Shown: positions 41,147-50,147, numbered from the stretch's first letter. The stretch is DNA of 64,000 nucleotides from UBA4660 sp034408895 (GCA_034408895.1 JAWXCI010000005.1:98988-162987); one strand, 5' to 3'. Made by a program: numbers and translations. Notes: generated by a model from the sequence alone, not told the origin.

Positions 41147-43114
41147 ATGAGAAAAATTGCACTCATCGGCAATCCCAATACCGGCAAGAGTTCTCTCTTC
41201 AATCTGCTCACAGGCCTTAACCAGCAGGTTGGAAATTTCCCGGGTATAACTGTAGATAAACGTACCGGAACAGCGTGGCTGAATGCTGAGCGCAAAGTGG
41301 AAGTGCTGGACTTGCCCGGCCTGTACAGTATTTATCCGCATTCCAAAGACGAGCACATAGTGTTCGATATTTTGAGCAATCCGGAGCACACCGATCATCC
41401 CGAATTATTAATTGTTCTTGCCGATGCGTCCAATCTTGAACGCAACTTGCTGCTCTTTTCACAACTTTATGATTTGAATCTGCCCATCGTTTTAGTGCTT
41501 ACCATGCCCGATGCAGCTGAGGCCAAATCATTGAAGATTGATATAGCCGCCTTGTCAAAACAATTTACAGATACACCTGTGCTTTTTCTCAATGGCCGCA
41601 CCGGGGCAGGCTTAGATGAATTGAAGAAAACGCTTCTTAACTATCAACCGGAAAACAAACTGAGCGATGAAAATGCAGGTATCATGCGCAACATGCTTGG
41701 TGATGCTTCAGCCCAAACATTGGATGCTCAACGCAGGTATGCAAGCATTCGTTCGGTGTTACGAAAAGTGCAGCATGTCGAAAAGAATTCATTTAGAAAA
41801 TCAGCAGGAGAAAAACTGGATTCAATACTGATCCATCCCTTTTGGGGCTATGCAATTTTCATTGCGATTCTGTTGGTCATTTTTCAGTTCATCTATCGCC
41901 TTGCAGCCATTCCTATGAACTGGATTGATTCATTGTTTCTGCAACTCAGCGTTTGGACAAAAACTATATTGCCGCAAGGAGTTTTTACTGATTTGCTGGC
42001 GGAAGGAATTGTTCCGGGATTAGGTGGCGTTGTCATTTTCGTTCCTCAAATTGCCTTGTTGTTTTTTTTTCTTTCGCTGTTGGAAGAAACAGGATACATG
42101 TCGCGCGTGGTTTTTATCATGGACAAACTTGTGCGTCCTTTTGGCCTCAATGGAAAAAGTGTGGTACCGCTGATGAGCAGTGTGGCCTGTGCCATTCCCG
42201 GAGTTATGGCCACCCGAAATATCAATAGCTGGAAAGACAGGCTTATCACCATTATGGTAGCACCGCTGATGAGTTGTGCTGCACGCATTCCGGTCTACAC
42301 TTTATTAATAGCATTGGTTGTACCCAACAAAAAAGTGTTCAATTTTTTCGATCTTCAGGGACTTGTGCTCTTCGGACTCTATTCATTGGGTTTGGTTAGT
42401 GTTCTTGCCATTGCGTGGGTAATGAAATTTTTTATTAAAGCACGTGAACGCAGTTTTCTTTTAATGGAAATGCCACAATACCGATGGCCGCGGTGGCGTG
42501 CCGTCACGCTTACTATGTGGGAGAAAGTGCGCGTGTTTGTAGTTGATGCAGGCAAAGTGATTCTCGCCATTAGCATCATACTTTGGGCATTGGCCAGTTA
42601 CGGACCTTCAGAAAGAATGGATGCGGCCCTTGCCAAAGTGGAAGCTCCATCACTCAACAACAGCATCTCAACAAAAGAATATGAAAGCAAACGCGCATCG
42701 GTGAAACTCGAAAATTCTTATATAGGCATTCTGGGAAAAACAATTGAGCCGGTGATAGAACCAATTGGTTACGATTGGAAAATTGGGATTGCACTTATCA
42801 CCTCTTTTGCTGCACGCGAAGTTTTTGTGGGAAGTATGGCTACCATCTACAGCGTGGGTGAAAATTTTGAAGACAACCGTACTCTTATCGAACGGCTGCG
42901 GACGGAAATCAATCCCAAAACACAACAACCGGTTTACACACTGGCTAGTGGTTTATCGCTCATGGTGTTTTATGTTTTTGCAATGCAGTGCATGGCCACC
43001 TTTGCCGTAGTGAAACGCGAAACCAATTCATGGAAATGGCCATTGCTGCAAATGCTTTACATGGGTGTGCTGGCCTATGGAGCGGCCTGGCTTACGTTTG
43101 TGGGACTGAAGTAA
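41147..43114 (+). CDS. feoB: Ferrous iron transporter FeoB
   Basis: 655 residues. The N-terminal G-domain has 'ALIGNPNTGKSSLFNLLTGL', 'VGNFPGITVDKRTG' and 'DLPGLYSIYPHS'. The membrane part carries two Gate motifs, with 'PLMSSVACAIPGVMATRNI' and 'MVAPLMSCAARIPVYTLL', and ends in several helices. It imports Fe(II) across the inner membrane, driven or gated by GTP. It is at the short end of the family's range; a separate small C-terminal peptide is encoded next. Confidence 0.96.
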   Translation: MRKIALIGNPNTGKSSLFNLLTGLNQQVGNFPGITVDKRTGTAWLNAERKVEVLDLPGLYSIYPHSKDEHIVFDILSNPEHTDHPELLIVLADASNLERNLLLFSQLYDLNLPIVLVLTMPDAAEAKSLKIDIAALSKQFTDTPVLFLNGRTGAGLDELKKTLLNYQPENKLSDENAGIMRNMLGDASAQTLDAQRRYASIRSVLRKVQHVEKNSFRKSAGEKLDSILIHPFWGYAIFIAILLVIFQFIYRLAAIPMNWIDSLFLQLSVWTKTILPQGVFTDLLAEGIVPGLGGVVIFVPQIALLFFFLSLLEETGYMSRVVFIMDKLVRPFGLNGKSVVPLMSSVACAIPGVMATRNINSWKDRLITIMVAPLMSCAARIPVYTLLIALVVPNKKVFNFFDLQGLVLFGLYSLGLVSVLAIAWVMKFFIKARERSFLLMEMPQYRWPRWRAVTLTMWEKVRVFVVDAGKVILAISIILWALASYGPSERMDAALAKVEAPSLNNSISTKEYESKRASVKLENSYIGILGKTIEPVIEPIGYDWKIGIALITSFAAREVFVGSMATIYSVGENFEDNRTLIERLRTEINPKTQQPVYTLASGLSLMVFYVFAMQCMATFAVVKRETNSWKWPLLQMLYMGVLAYGAAWLTFVGLK

Positions 43115-43185
43115 ATGGATAATGGACAATTTAAAAATCGCCCATCGGTAAAGTGTAATTCGTAAGACAAAAGAAGATTTATCAA

Positions 43186-43329
43186 ATGCAAGAATTTTTG
43201 GTTATAGTTTTCATAGTAGCATCTTTGGCATACCTTGTCTGGTTTGTGAAGAGCAGATACTTTTCGAAAAAGGAAAAGTGTGATGGTTGTGCAATGAAGA
43301 AGGCTTTTGAAACGAAAGAAACAAGGTGA
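43186..43329 (+). CDS. FeoB-associated Cys-rich membrane peptide
   Basis: 47 residues: one N-terminal helix ('FLVIVFIVASLAYLVWFV'), a basic stretch, and a 'CDGCAMKK' pair of cysteines. This is the layout of the small FeoB-associated Cys-rich proteins found after feoB in many Bacteroidota. The role is unproven; metal handling or FeoC-like support is inferred from position. Confidence 0.75.
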   Translation: MQEFLVIVFIVASLAYLVWFVKSRYFSKKEKCDGCAMKKAFETKETR

Positions 43330-43358
43330 TCATCCATTTGCCCGCTTCATTTTAATAA

Positions 43359-43517
43359 GTCATTTCTCAATTGAGTTACCAGATTCGATATGAGTCATTC
43401 CGGTGTAGGCCAATCAGGAAATCATACCTGATTCACTATGAAATTCTTGAAGAAGAAAGTGAAGTGATAGTTTACGCAGTCATCCATACTTCACGAAATC
43501 CCGCAACAAAAACCTAA
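43359..43517 (+). pseudogene. 5'-truncated RelE/ParE-family toxin remnant
   Basis: An open frame without a start codon (preceded by TAA) reads 'SYQIRYESFRCRPIRKSYLI', then 'HYEILEEESEVIVYAVIHTS' and 'RNP'. This is the C-terminal half of a RelE/ParE-type toxin, whose conserved end is 'Y-x-I-x-x-E-x-x-x-V-x-V-x-A-V-x-H-x-x-R-x-P'. The N-terminal half and any antitoxin are missing. The last bases overlap the convergent DUF2797 stop by 4. It is a relic of a type II toxin-antitoxin module. Confidence 0.65.
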
Positions 43518-44329
43518 AACTCCAATGTGATCTTGTACGCGGCATGTGCCCTGACGTTGAACACATGGCCATCTTCAAAAATCAGGTACTGGCCTTTTAT
43601 TCCGGCCAGCCGTCCCCTGAACTCTGGTGTAGTATCAAGTTTCAATGATTTTATTTTTTCAGGATAGCATGTCACAGGGTAGTCAATGGTCGTGATGGTA
43701 TCATCATCATAAAAGAACGCCTCGAAATCTGAAGGTAGCCAACCCAGTACTTCATTTTTCTTGTCCAGCAAAGAAGTAGTGTTGATGAAAATATTCCTCA
43801 GCATATTCTGCCAATGTGTTTTGTCGGGCATAAAGTCCTTGAGTGAAACTTCTATGATGCCTGCCAGTTGCCGGTACGGAGTTTCAGCAATGATGATCGC
43901 CTCCACAGCACCTTGATCAATCCATCGCGCTGGAACATTGTGAGTACGAGTGACGCCCACCTTGATGTCACTGGTTCTAGAGAGATACACATAGTGCGGC
44001 TGATTGTGATGTGCCTCCTCCCATTCCATATCTCGCAATGCAATGCCTTCGTGAATGCGACTAAGTTCCGGTCTGAAAATGCTCGGTACAGCCATTGGCG
44101 ATTGGAGAAATGCTTCATAACTCATTCCCTCACCAAAAGTTTTCTTGATTTTTTTCCCGCTTTCTACGCAGCAAATTTCGTTTTCGAAACGAAACGAAAT
44201 TTCATGTCCTAACAGGCCGTTCATTTCAAACGAACCTGTGTAATCTAGCACATCAACAATGGGCAGTGAGTACATAGCCTTTGATTCCAGGCGCGTTTTC
44301 ATTTTGCGCAGATAGGTGGTAATGCTCAT
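43514..44329 (-). CDS. DUF2797 family protein
   Basis: 271 residues. 'LLGHEISFRFENEICCVESG' and 'HYVYLSRTSDIKVGVTRTHN' with 'ARWIDQGAVEAIIIAETPYR' fit DUF2797. The latter segment resembles a GIY-YIG-like core (two Tyr, Gly, Arg), so a nuclease-related fold is possible, but no catalytic function is established. Cytoplasmic, no signal. It stands alone, convergent with the toxin remnant. Confidence 0.8.
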   Translation of the reverse strand: MSITTYLRKMKTRLESKAMYSLPIVDVLDYTGSFEMNGLLGHEISFRFENEICCVESGKKIKKTFGEGMSYEAFLQSPMAVPSIFRPELSRIHEGIALRDMEWEEAHHNQPHYVYLSRTSDIKVGVTRTHNVPARWIDQGAVEAIIIAETPYRQLAGIIEVSLKDFMPDKTHWQNMLRNIFINTTSLLDKKNEVLGWLPSDFEAFFYDDDTITTIDYPVTCYPEKIKSLKLDTTPEFRGRLAGIKGQYLIFEDGHVFNVRAHAAYKITLEF

Positions 44330-44433
44330 AACAAAACTGAAATGTCAGGTTCGAAATTTTCAGCAAATCAAAACTAATTTGCAATTCTTCTCAGCACAAC
44401 CATAAAAGACATTGCATTCACAAAAAAAAACAC

Positions 44434-44466
44434 TTGACAAAAGGGTAATGTGTTTTACTAACTTGC
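44434..44466 (+). promoter_or_regulatory. Candidate promoter of the T9SS cargo gene
   Basis: TTGACA begins at 44434 and TAACTTGC at 44459-44466 approximates TAnnTTTG. The spacer is about 22 bases, longer than ideal. Confidence 0.35.
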
Positions 44467-44508
44467 ACCGTTGTTTCGAAAAAATAATTTCCAACTAAAA
44501 CCAATTTT

Positions 44509-45444
44509 ATGATGAAAAAAATTCTACTTTTTATTTCTATTCTTGCTACCGTAATGGTAGCAAACACCCAAACTCTTTTGTTCGAAGACAATTTTGACAG
44601 CTACACAACCGGGATGGGTGTGGCAGCCCAATCCGCTGACTGGGATACTTGGGATGGTAGTCCCAATCTGGATGGTGCAGTATCCACCGACTATGCTAGC
44701 AGCGGCACTAAAAGCGCAAAGATTGAAGGAACAGCAACTGACCTTGTACTACCTATCGGCCCTTACGTTGCAGGGAAGTATGATGTGAAGTGGAAAATGT
44801 TGATTCCAAATGGTTTCGGTGCATATTTTAATGCACTGCATGTATGGTCTAGCAGCAGCACGACTTATGAGTGGGCTGTGGATGTGTTCTTTTCAGACCA
44901 GGGAGAAGTGACCTGGACCGCTGAATTTGTAACTGGAGGTGCTGCCAATATTGACAATGGTGAATGGTTCGATGTGCAACTAACAGCCGACCTTGATGCA
45001 GATGTGGGCGTGTTGTACATCAATGATGTGATTGTTCACACCTGGCAGTGGTCAATTAACAACGCTAACGGTAATGCCGGAACAAACCAGTTGTCGGCCA
45101 TTGATTTCTATGGCACAGATGATACCGCCCAGGGCGAGGGACTTTACTACATAGATGACGTTGAGGTTTGGGAATCCACTTCAGTTTCAGTTGCTCCAGT
45201 TACTGTTTTCGGTTTTGAAATCAATCCCAACCCAGCGAACGAACAAATCACCGTTTCAGGAATTGATGAGTTTGCAGGTGGAACAATGCAAGTGATGGAT
45301 CTTACAGGAAAAATTGTTATGGAAATAAAAATCACTCAAGGCATGTCCAAATCAATTGACATCTCCACACTTCATCCTGGAGTTTATATGGTTAAGATGA
45401 TTGGCAACACTAACGAGTTTACCAAAAAACTTGTGGTGAGATAA
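44509..45444 (+). CDS. Secreted protein with T9SS type A sorting domain
   Basis: 311 residues. A Sec signal ('ILLFISILATVMVANTQ') precedes a beta-rich domain of about 200 residues ('FEDNFDSYTTGMG', 'GGAANIDNGEWFDVQLTADL', 'YYIDDVEVWE') with a jelly-roll, lectin-like pattern. The last 75 residues ('FEINPNPANEQITVSG' to 'GVYMVKMIGNTNEFTKKLVV') are a Por-secretion/T9SS type A sorting domain directing export across the outer membrane. No catalytic motif is visible; carbohydrate binding is a guess. A second ATG lies one codon downstream. Confidence 0.85.
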   Translation: MMKKILLFISILATVMVANTQTLLFEDNFDSYTTGMGVAAQSADWDTWDGSPNLDGAVSTDYASSGTKSAKIEGTATDLVLPIGPYVAGKYDVKWKMLIPNGFGAYFNALHVWSSSSTTYEWAVDVFFSDQGEVTWTAEFVTGGAANIDNGEWFDVQLTADLDADVGVLYINDVIVHTWQWSINNANGNAGTNQLSAIDFYGTDDTAQGEGLYYIDDVEVWESTSVSVAPVTVFGFEINPNPANEQITVSGIDEFAGGTMQVMDLTGKIVMEIKITQGMSKSIDISTLHPGVYMVKMIGNTNEFTKKLVVR

Positions 45445-45470
45445 AAACTTCATTACATAAATTTTTAAGA

Positions 45471-45507
45471 AAAGCCTGCGTAATTCAAAACTGCGCAGGT
45501 TTTTTTT
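45471..45507 (+). terminator. Intrinsic terminator of the T9SS cargo gene
   Basis: CCTGCG (45475-45480) pairs with CGCAGG (45494-45499), followed by eight T. Confidence 0.85.
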
Positions 45508-45585
45508 GTGTCTTCGAGTCGGTCAGGCCACAAAGGCGTGAAGACACGATCCCGATTGTCGTCTTGCGAAGCATTTCTCTACGCA

Positions 45586-46179
45586 TTAGGATTTGGAAAA
45601 AACAATTGCAGCAAACTCTTCCGGGGTATTGATGTTCACCAATTTTTCCGGTTGCGAGGGTTGAACAAGATGTGTGTTGCTATTGATAAGAACTTTTCTT
45701 GGGCAGGAGTGCCCGTTGGCAATAAACACTTCCACGATTTTGATTGCGTGCCGCTCCCACACTGCAATCAATGGCTCCGGTAAACCATCGTGCGGGCTAA
45801 TGAAGGAGGTGGCTATACAATCTGTTTTCCTCTCGGCAAGAAGTTCTTCCACCAATTTTTCATCGGCCAAGGGAAGATCGCAGGCCAGGACAATCCATGC
45901 TGCAGCGATATCAGACAGTAATGCGGAATGAATAGCTCCGAGTGGTCCCCTACCCTCTTCGCGATCGGGAATTGTTTTGAGGTTGTGCGATTGAAAAAAA
46001 TCTTCCTGGTCTTTCCTGCATGAAATGAAAACTGCGTTACAGAAATTTTCAAGTAACGATACAACGTGAAGAAACTGCGGTTGGTTGTGGTATGAAATCA
46101 ACGCTTTGTCCTTGCCCATGCGCGAACTTTTTCCGCCAGCCAGCACCAGGCCTTTGAGATGACTATCTCCTGAAATCAT
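45586..46179 (-). CDS. mobA: Molybdenum cofactor guanylyltransferase
   Basis: 197 residues. 'GLVLAGGKSSRMGKDKALI' is the nucleotide-binding signature of MobA-type transferases; 'PDREEGRGPLGAIHSAL' and 'WIVLACDLPLADEKLVEELL' add the GTP and metal sites. It attaches GMP to molybdopterin. The start overlaps the moaC end by 17 bases, so the operon is tightly coupled. It is the last gene of the cluster. Confidence 0.92.
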   Translation of the reverse strand: MISGDSHLKGLVLAGGKSSRMGKDKALISYHNQPQFLHVVSLLENFCNAVFISCRKDQEDFFQSHNLKTIPDREEGRGPLGAIHSALLSDIAAAWIVLACDLPLADEKLVEELLAERKTDCIATSFISPHDGLPEPLIAVWERHAIKIVEVFIANGHSCPRKVLINSNTHLVQPSQPEKLVNINTPEEFAAIVFSKS

Positions 46180-46636
46180 TTTTCCCCCCTGTCTTTTCCA
46201 CCAGTTTCAATTCGCGGATAATGATCTGGTGCGAGAGTGCTTTGCACATATCGTAAACGGTAAGTGCTGCGATGGATGCTCCAGTCATTGCTTCCATCTC
46301 CACACCGGTCTTTGCAATAACTGAGGCATGGCAGGTGATGATGATTTCATGACCGACTACTTCCATTTTTATTTGCACATTGTCCAACCCAAGCGGATGG
46401 CAAAGCGGAATAAGTTCGCTTGTTTTTTTAGCGGCCATCACTCCAGCAATTATTGCTGTCTGAAACACCGGACCTTTTGCAAGATGAATTTCATCACCGG
46501 AAAATTTTTCGAGAACCACATCGGGTATGGTTAAACGACACTCGGCAATTGCTCTTCGCGCAGTGGAAGTTTTTGCACCCACATCAACCATAGCCGGTTT
46601 ACCTGCTTCATCAATATGTGAAAATTCTTTGCTCAT
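46163..46636 (-). CDS. moaC: Cyclic pyranopterin monophosphate synthase
   Basis: 157 residues from the ATG giving 'MSKEFSHIDEAGKPAMVDVG'. That ATG overlaps the moeA stop (TAATG). 'TSTARRAIAEC', 'IPLCHPLGLDNVQIKME' and 'TGVEMEAMTGASIAALTVYD' with 'MCKAL' are the MoaC active-site segments. It rearranges the MoaA product into cPMP in molybdenum cofactor synthesis. Confidence 0.97.
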   Translation of the reverse strand: MSKEFSHIDEAGKPAMVDVGAKTSTARRAIAECRLTIPDVVLEKFSGDEIHLAKGPVFQTAIIAGVMAAKKTSELIPLCHPLGLDNVQIKMEVVGHEIIITCHASVIAKTGVEMEAMTGASIAALTVYDMCKALSHQIIIRELKLVEKTGGKNDFRR

Positions 46637-47829
46637 TAACGCCACAAAATAAGAGGATAAACTTCGCCTGCCCTGCACAATGTTGCTTCCTCCGGCAATT
46701 CCATGAATGCATCGGCCTTTACAAGGCTCACAAAATCTCCTGAGCCATTACCGGGAACGGCAGTGGCCAGGTGTTCACCGCTTTCTGAAAAATGTAATTT
46801 GACCTGAAGGAAGTGTGTCAGACCGCTTTTCTTTTCAAAGTCAGTAGTAAGTTTTGCGGTTGTAGTTGGATACACTTCCTGTTTCAAACTCTTCTGGAGC
46901 CACGGCAGAAGATATTTCGCGGCACAGGCAAAAGTGGAAACAGGATTCCCTGGAAAGGCAAACACGAAACACTTTTCTGTTCTTCCAAACCAAAATGGTT
47001 TGCCCGGTTTTTGTGCAACAGTGTGAAAAAGCATTTCAACCTGCAACTCTTTCAAGACATCGGGAATGAAATCGAATTTTCCTTTGGACACTCCCCCACT
47101 CAGTAGCAAAACATCAGCACTTTTCAATGCCCCGCTGATCCGATGTTTTATCACCTCAATATCATCATCTATGTGTTCATCTTCCGCAGTGATTCCAATT
47201 TTAGTAAGCATAGCTTTCAGCGCATAGACATTCGACCTACGGATTTGATAAGGCTTCGGGGTTTGGTGTACTTCAACCAGTTCATTGCCCGTAGAAAAAA
47301 TGATAACACCGGGCAATGATGACACGCTCACTTCCTTTTTTCCTATTGAAGCAAGCACTCCAATTTCTGCCGGACCAATGGCAGTACCCACTTCAAGAAG
47401 CAAGTCGTTTTCCAGCACATCGCTTCCCTTTCGGTGAATGTTTTGCCAGGGTTTTATGTTTTGTGTTTCTGTTCTCCACTTGACACTTTCCTGTTTGATA
47501 ATTTCATAGGGTAAAATACAATCGGCACCAATTGGGCAAATGCTGCCTGTCGTTACTTCAAGACAAGTACCTGCCTCTTCAATTTCTAATGCTGCTACAC
47601 CTGCAGATTGAATTCCGATGGAAGAAAATTCGCGAAAACCATTATTGAAATCAACAGAGCGAATGGCGATGCCATCCATCGTTACACGGTCGAATGAAGG
47701 CAGGTCGTTGTCCGCTCGAATTTCTTCCACAAGCACACGACCGAGAGAGTGCGAAAAATTTATTCTCTCTTCTTTGGATGAGAAGAGGTTGGAAAGAATT
47801 ATGTGTTGCGCTTCGCTTGCTGAAATCAT
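46636..47829 (-). CDS. moeA: Molybdopterin molybdenumtransferase
   Basis: 397 residues. 'DNDLPSFDRVTMDGIAIRS' opens domain; the catalytic MoCF-binding core has 'IIFSTGNELVE', 'LLSGGVSKGKFDFIPDVL' and 'FAFPGNPVSTFAC'. A C-terminal beta-barrel domain ends the protein. It inserts molybdate into adenylated molybdopterin. Its ATG overlaps the moaA stop by 4 bases. Confidence 0.96.
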   Translation of the reverse strand: MISASEAQHIILSNLFSSKEERINFSHSLGRVLVEEIRADNDLPSFDRVTMDGIAIRSVDFNNGFREFSSIGIQSAGVAALEIEEAGTCLEVTTGSICPIGADCILPYEIIKQESVKWRTETQNIKPWQNIHRKGSDVLENDLLLEVGTAIGPAEIGVLASIGKKEVSVSSLPGVIIFSTGNELVEVHQTPKPYQIRRSNVYALKAMLTKIGITAEDEHIDDDIEVIKHRISGALKSADVLLLSGGVSKGKFDFIPDVLKELQVEMLFHTVAQKPGKPFWFGRTEKCFVFAFPGNPVSTFACAAKYLLPWLQKSLKQEVYPTTTAKLTTDFEKKSGLTHFLQVKLHFSESGEHLATAVPGNGSGDFVSLVKADAFMELPEEATLCRAGEVYPLILWR

Positions 47830-48809
47830 CCGCCAATGGTCGCCATGGACTCGCTCACCTTAAGTGTACCTCGTTTTTGCTCTGCTTCAAATCCATTTTT
47901 TGCACGATGATGAATAGCATCAATAATTTCTTTCGCCATACTTTCATCACCAGCACCCGAACGAAGCAAATCGCGCAATTGGATTTTGCCTTCATCATAA
48001 AGACATGTCTTCATCATTCCCTGTGGTGTTAACCTGATTCGGTTGCATGTACCACAAAATGACCGCGTGTATGCAGCAATAATTCCGATGTTGCCAAGAT
48101 GACCCGGCACATGATAGTTGTATGAAGTGGAGTGTGGTTCATCTTGTACTTTTATCATTGCAGGATAGTGGCTTCGAAGTTTTTCCATCAATGCAATTTG
48201 ATTCCATTTAATCCTTCCCTTCTGCCCCACCCCATTAAAAGGCATCTCTTCAATAAAGCGGACATCCACCGGAAAATCTTTGGTCAGTTCAGCAAGTTCG
48301 AAAATGTCTTCCTCGTTTTTGCCTTCCATTATCACAGCGTTAATGCGTGTGGGAATTTCGTGCTGTAGCAAAAGTTCAAACGAATTCATCACAGCGCTGA
48401 AATCGTCTCTTCGCGACATTAGCTCAAAGCGTTCGCGGTTAAAGGTGTCGAGACTTAAATTGATGGAATGGATTCCAAGTTCTTTCAATCTTTTGATGTA
48501 AGGAGCGGTGAGTGTTCCATTCGTGGTAATCGCAATTTTCTCAAACCAGTTGTTTGAAAAAGTTTGCTCAACAAGTTTCATGAAATCCTTTCTAAGGAAA
48601 GGCTCGCCACCCGTGAAGCGAAGTTTGGTAATGCCTAAGTCTGAGAAAACTTTCAGCAACCTCAAAATTTCTTCGAATGACAACAACTGCTTTCTTGGAA
48701 CCCAATCGAGACCTTGCTTTGGCATACAGTAAAGACACCGCAGATTACATCGGTCGGTAACTGCAAGGCGCAGGTAATTGATGGGACGATGGTGATTGTC
48801 GGTCAACAT
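47826..48809 (-). CDS. moaA: GTP 3',8-cyclase (radical SAM)
   Basis: 327 residues. The N-terminal radical SAM cluster is 'AVTDRCNLRCLYCMP'. A second C-terminal cluster uses 'FCGTCNRIRLTPQGMMKTCL', and the chain ends in the conserved Gly-Gly that functions in MoaA. It makes the first intermediate of molybdenum cofactor from GTP. The start overlaps the end of the upstream small gene. Confidence 0.97.
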   Translation of the reverse strand: MLTDNHHRPINYLRLAVTDRCNLRCLYCMPKQGLDWVPRKQLLSFEEILRLLKVFSDLGITKLRFTGGEPFLRKDFMKLVEQTFSNNWFEKIAITTNGTLTAPYIKRLKELGIHSINLSLDTFNRERFELMSRRDDFSAVMNSFELLLQHEIPTRINAVIMEGKNEEDIFELAELTKDFPVDVRFIEEMPFNGVGQKGRIKWNQIALMEKLRSHYPAMIKVQDEPHSTSYNYHVPGHLGNIGIIAAYTRSFCGTCNRIRLTPQGMMKTCLYDEGKIQLRDLLRSGAGDESMAKEIIDAIHHRAKNGFEAEQKRGTLKVSESMATIGG

Positions 48810-49183
48810 TTTGCTACTCCCGTTGCCGGATTCGGAAAGTTATCGCTCTCATCTTCATCATGGCGGGGGGCGAGGCAGGCAAAATCTTTTTCAATCAAAA
48901 TGTGCAGCGGGTATTCTGTTCCGTTTGATTGCGAGGTTTCAATTCCAACTTCAAGAGAGTTTGCCCAATGCTTTACATCTGCTTGCGGAAGAAAAACATT
49001 GAGCGCATTGTTTTCAAATTTCGCTTCAGCTACGTTGAGGTTCCATGACGAAAGTTTATAAACAAAGACATCCATCAGTGTGAATTGCGTTAGCTCTGAT
49101 ATTGCTTCTCCCGAAGACAAACTTGCTACCTCGGATTGTGAAAGCCGCAGTCTTATTGAATTGCCCTTAATGCGAAGTTTCAT
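48803..49183 (-). CDS. Conserved protein of the molybdenum-cofactor operon (DUF7009-like)
   Basis: 126 residues, starting 'MKLRIKGNSIRLRLSQSEVA'. Two further segments are notable: 'FENNALNVFLPQADVKHWAN' and an end rich in Asp/Glu with a single 'CLAPR' Cys. I recall similar proteins next to moaA in Bacteroidota, named DUF7009, but this was not checked. No catalytic motif is visible. It lies 4 bases after the oxygenase gene and overlaps moaA by 7, so it belongs to the operon. Confidence 0.6.
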   Translation of the reverse strand: MKLRIKGNSIRLRLSQSEVASLSSGEAISELTQFTLMDVFVYKLSSWNLNVAEAKFENNALNVFLPQADVKHWANSLEVGIETSQSNGTEYPLHILIEKDFACLAPRHDEDESDNFPNPATGVAKC

Positions 49184-49187
49184 CCCG

Positions 49188-50147
49188 CTATTTCTTCAAA
49201 CCAATTTCGGCCAAACGTTCATCAAGAAATTCTCCCGCAGTGATCGGTGACCAATGCGCTTGCTCTCCTGCCGGAATGCACGATGTCAAACAATCCAAAC
49301 GCATTTCGCTTCGCGGATGTAGAAAAAACGGGATGGAATATCGGGGATTGGCCCATTTCTCACGCGGGGGATTCACCACCCGGTGCGTGGTGCTTTTTAG
49401 TTTTCCGTTGGTATGGCGTTGAAGCATATCGCCCACGTTCACCACAATATGGTCAGGTAATGCAGTGACTGCCACCCATTCATTTTTCTTGTTCAACACT
49501 TCGAGGCCATCGGCACTTGCGCCCATGAGCAGTGTAATCAGGTTGATGTCCTCATGTTGTCCAGCTCGCACAGCGCTTTTGGGTTCACCCGTGATGGGTG
49601 GATAATGAATGGGCCGAAGAATTGAATTTCCGTTCCTGATTTTATCATCGAAATAAAATTCATCTAAGCCTAAATACAACGCAAGTGCACGAAGCATGTA
49701 GCGCCCTGTGTTCTCCAAATCTCTATACGCTTTTATGCCCACATGATTGAACGCTGGCAATTCATCCACCGACACATTGTCCGGATATTCACTTCTTATC
49801 GGGTCATCGCCTTCTACTTCCTGACCGAAGTGCCAGAACTCTTTAAGGTCACCGGCATTGCTTCCTTTTGCATGTTCTTTACCAAAAGATGTATAACCGC
49901 GTTGTCCGGCAAGTCCTGCAATTTCATATTTCAACTTTGTTTCTTCAGGCAAATCGAAAAAAGATTTCACACTTGCGTAAAGTTCATCTTGCGTTTGTAC
50001 TTCAATGAAATGATTGCGCACGGCAACGAAACCTATGTCTTCATAAGCCCTGCCCAGTTCATTCACAAATTTCTGTTTCTGTTCAGGAGTGCCTTGCACA
50101 AAATCATTAAGGTCAACTGCGGGAATTCCCATGTCTTGTAGTGCCAT
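49188..50147 (-). CDS. 2-oxoglutarate/Fe(II)-dependent oxygenase, isopenicillin-N-synthase-like family
   Basis: 319 residues. The N-terminal DIOX_N part ('IPAVDLNDFVQGTPEQKQKF', 'EDIGFVAVRNH', 'FFDLPEETKLKYE') precedes the jelly roll with the iron ligands His and Asp in 'GQHEDINLITLL' and the distal His in 'STTHRVVNPP'. Arg-x-Ser of 'NPRYSIPFFLHP' binds the carboxylate of 2-oxoglutarate. It is the first gene of the molybdenum-cofactor cluster, 4 bases ahead of the next. Substrate is unknown; the family covers many oxidations. The 235-base gap upstream shows no gene. Confidence 0.88.
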   Translation of the reverse strand: MALQDMGIPAVDLNDFVQGTPEQKQKFVNELGRAYEDIGFVAVRNHFIEVQTQDELYASVKSFFDLPEETKLKYEIAGLAGQRGYTSFGKEHAKGSNAGDLKEFWHFGQEVEGDDPIRSEYPDNVSVDELPAFNHVGIKAYRDLENTGRYMLRALALYLGLDEFYFDDKIRNGNSILRPIHYPPITGEPKSAVRAGQHEDINLITLLMGASADGLEVLNKKNEWVAVTALPDHIVVNVGDMLQRHTNGKLKSTTHRVVNPPREKWANPRYSIPFFLHPRSEMRLDCLTSCIPAGEQAHWSPITAGEFLDERLAEIGLKK

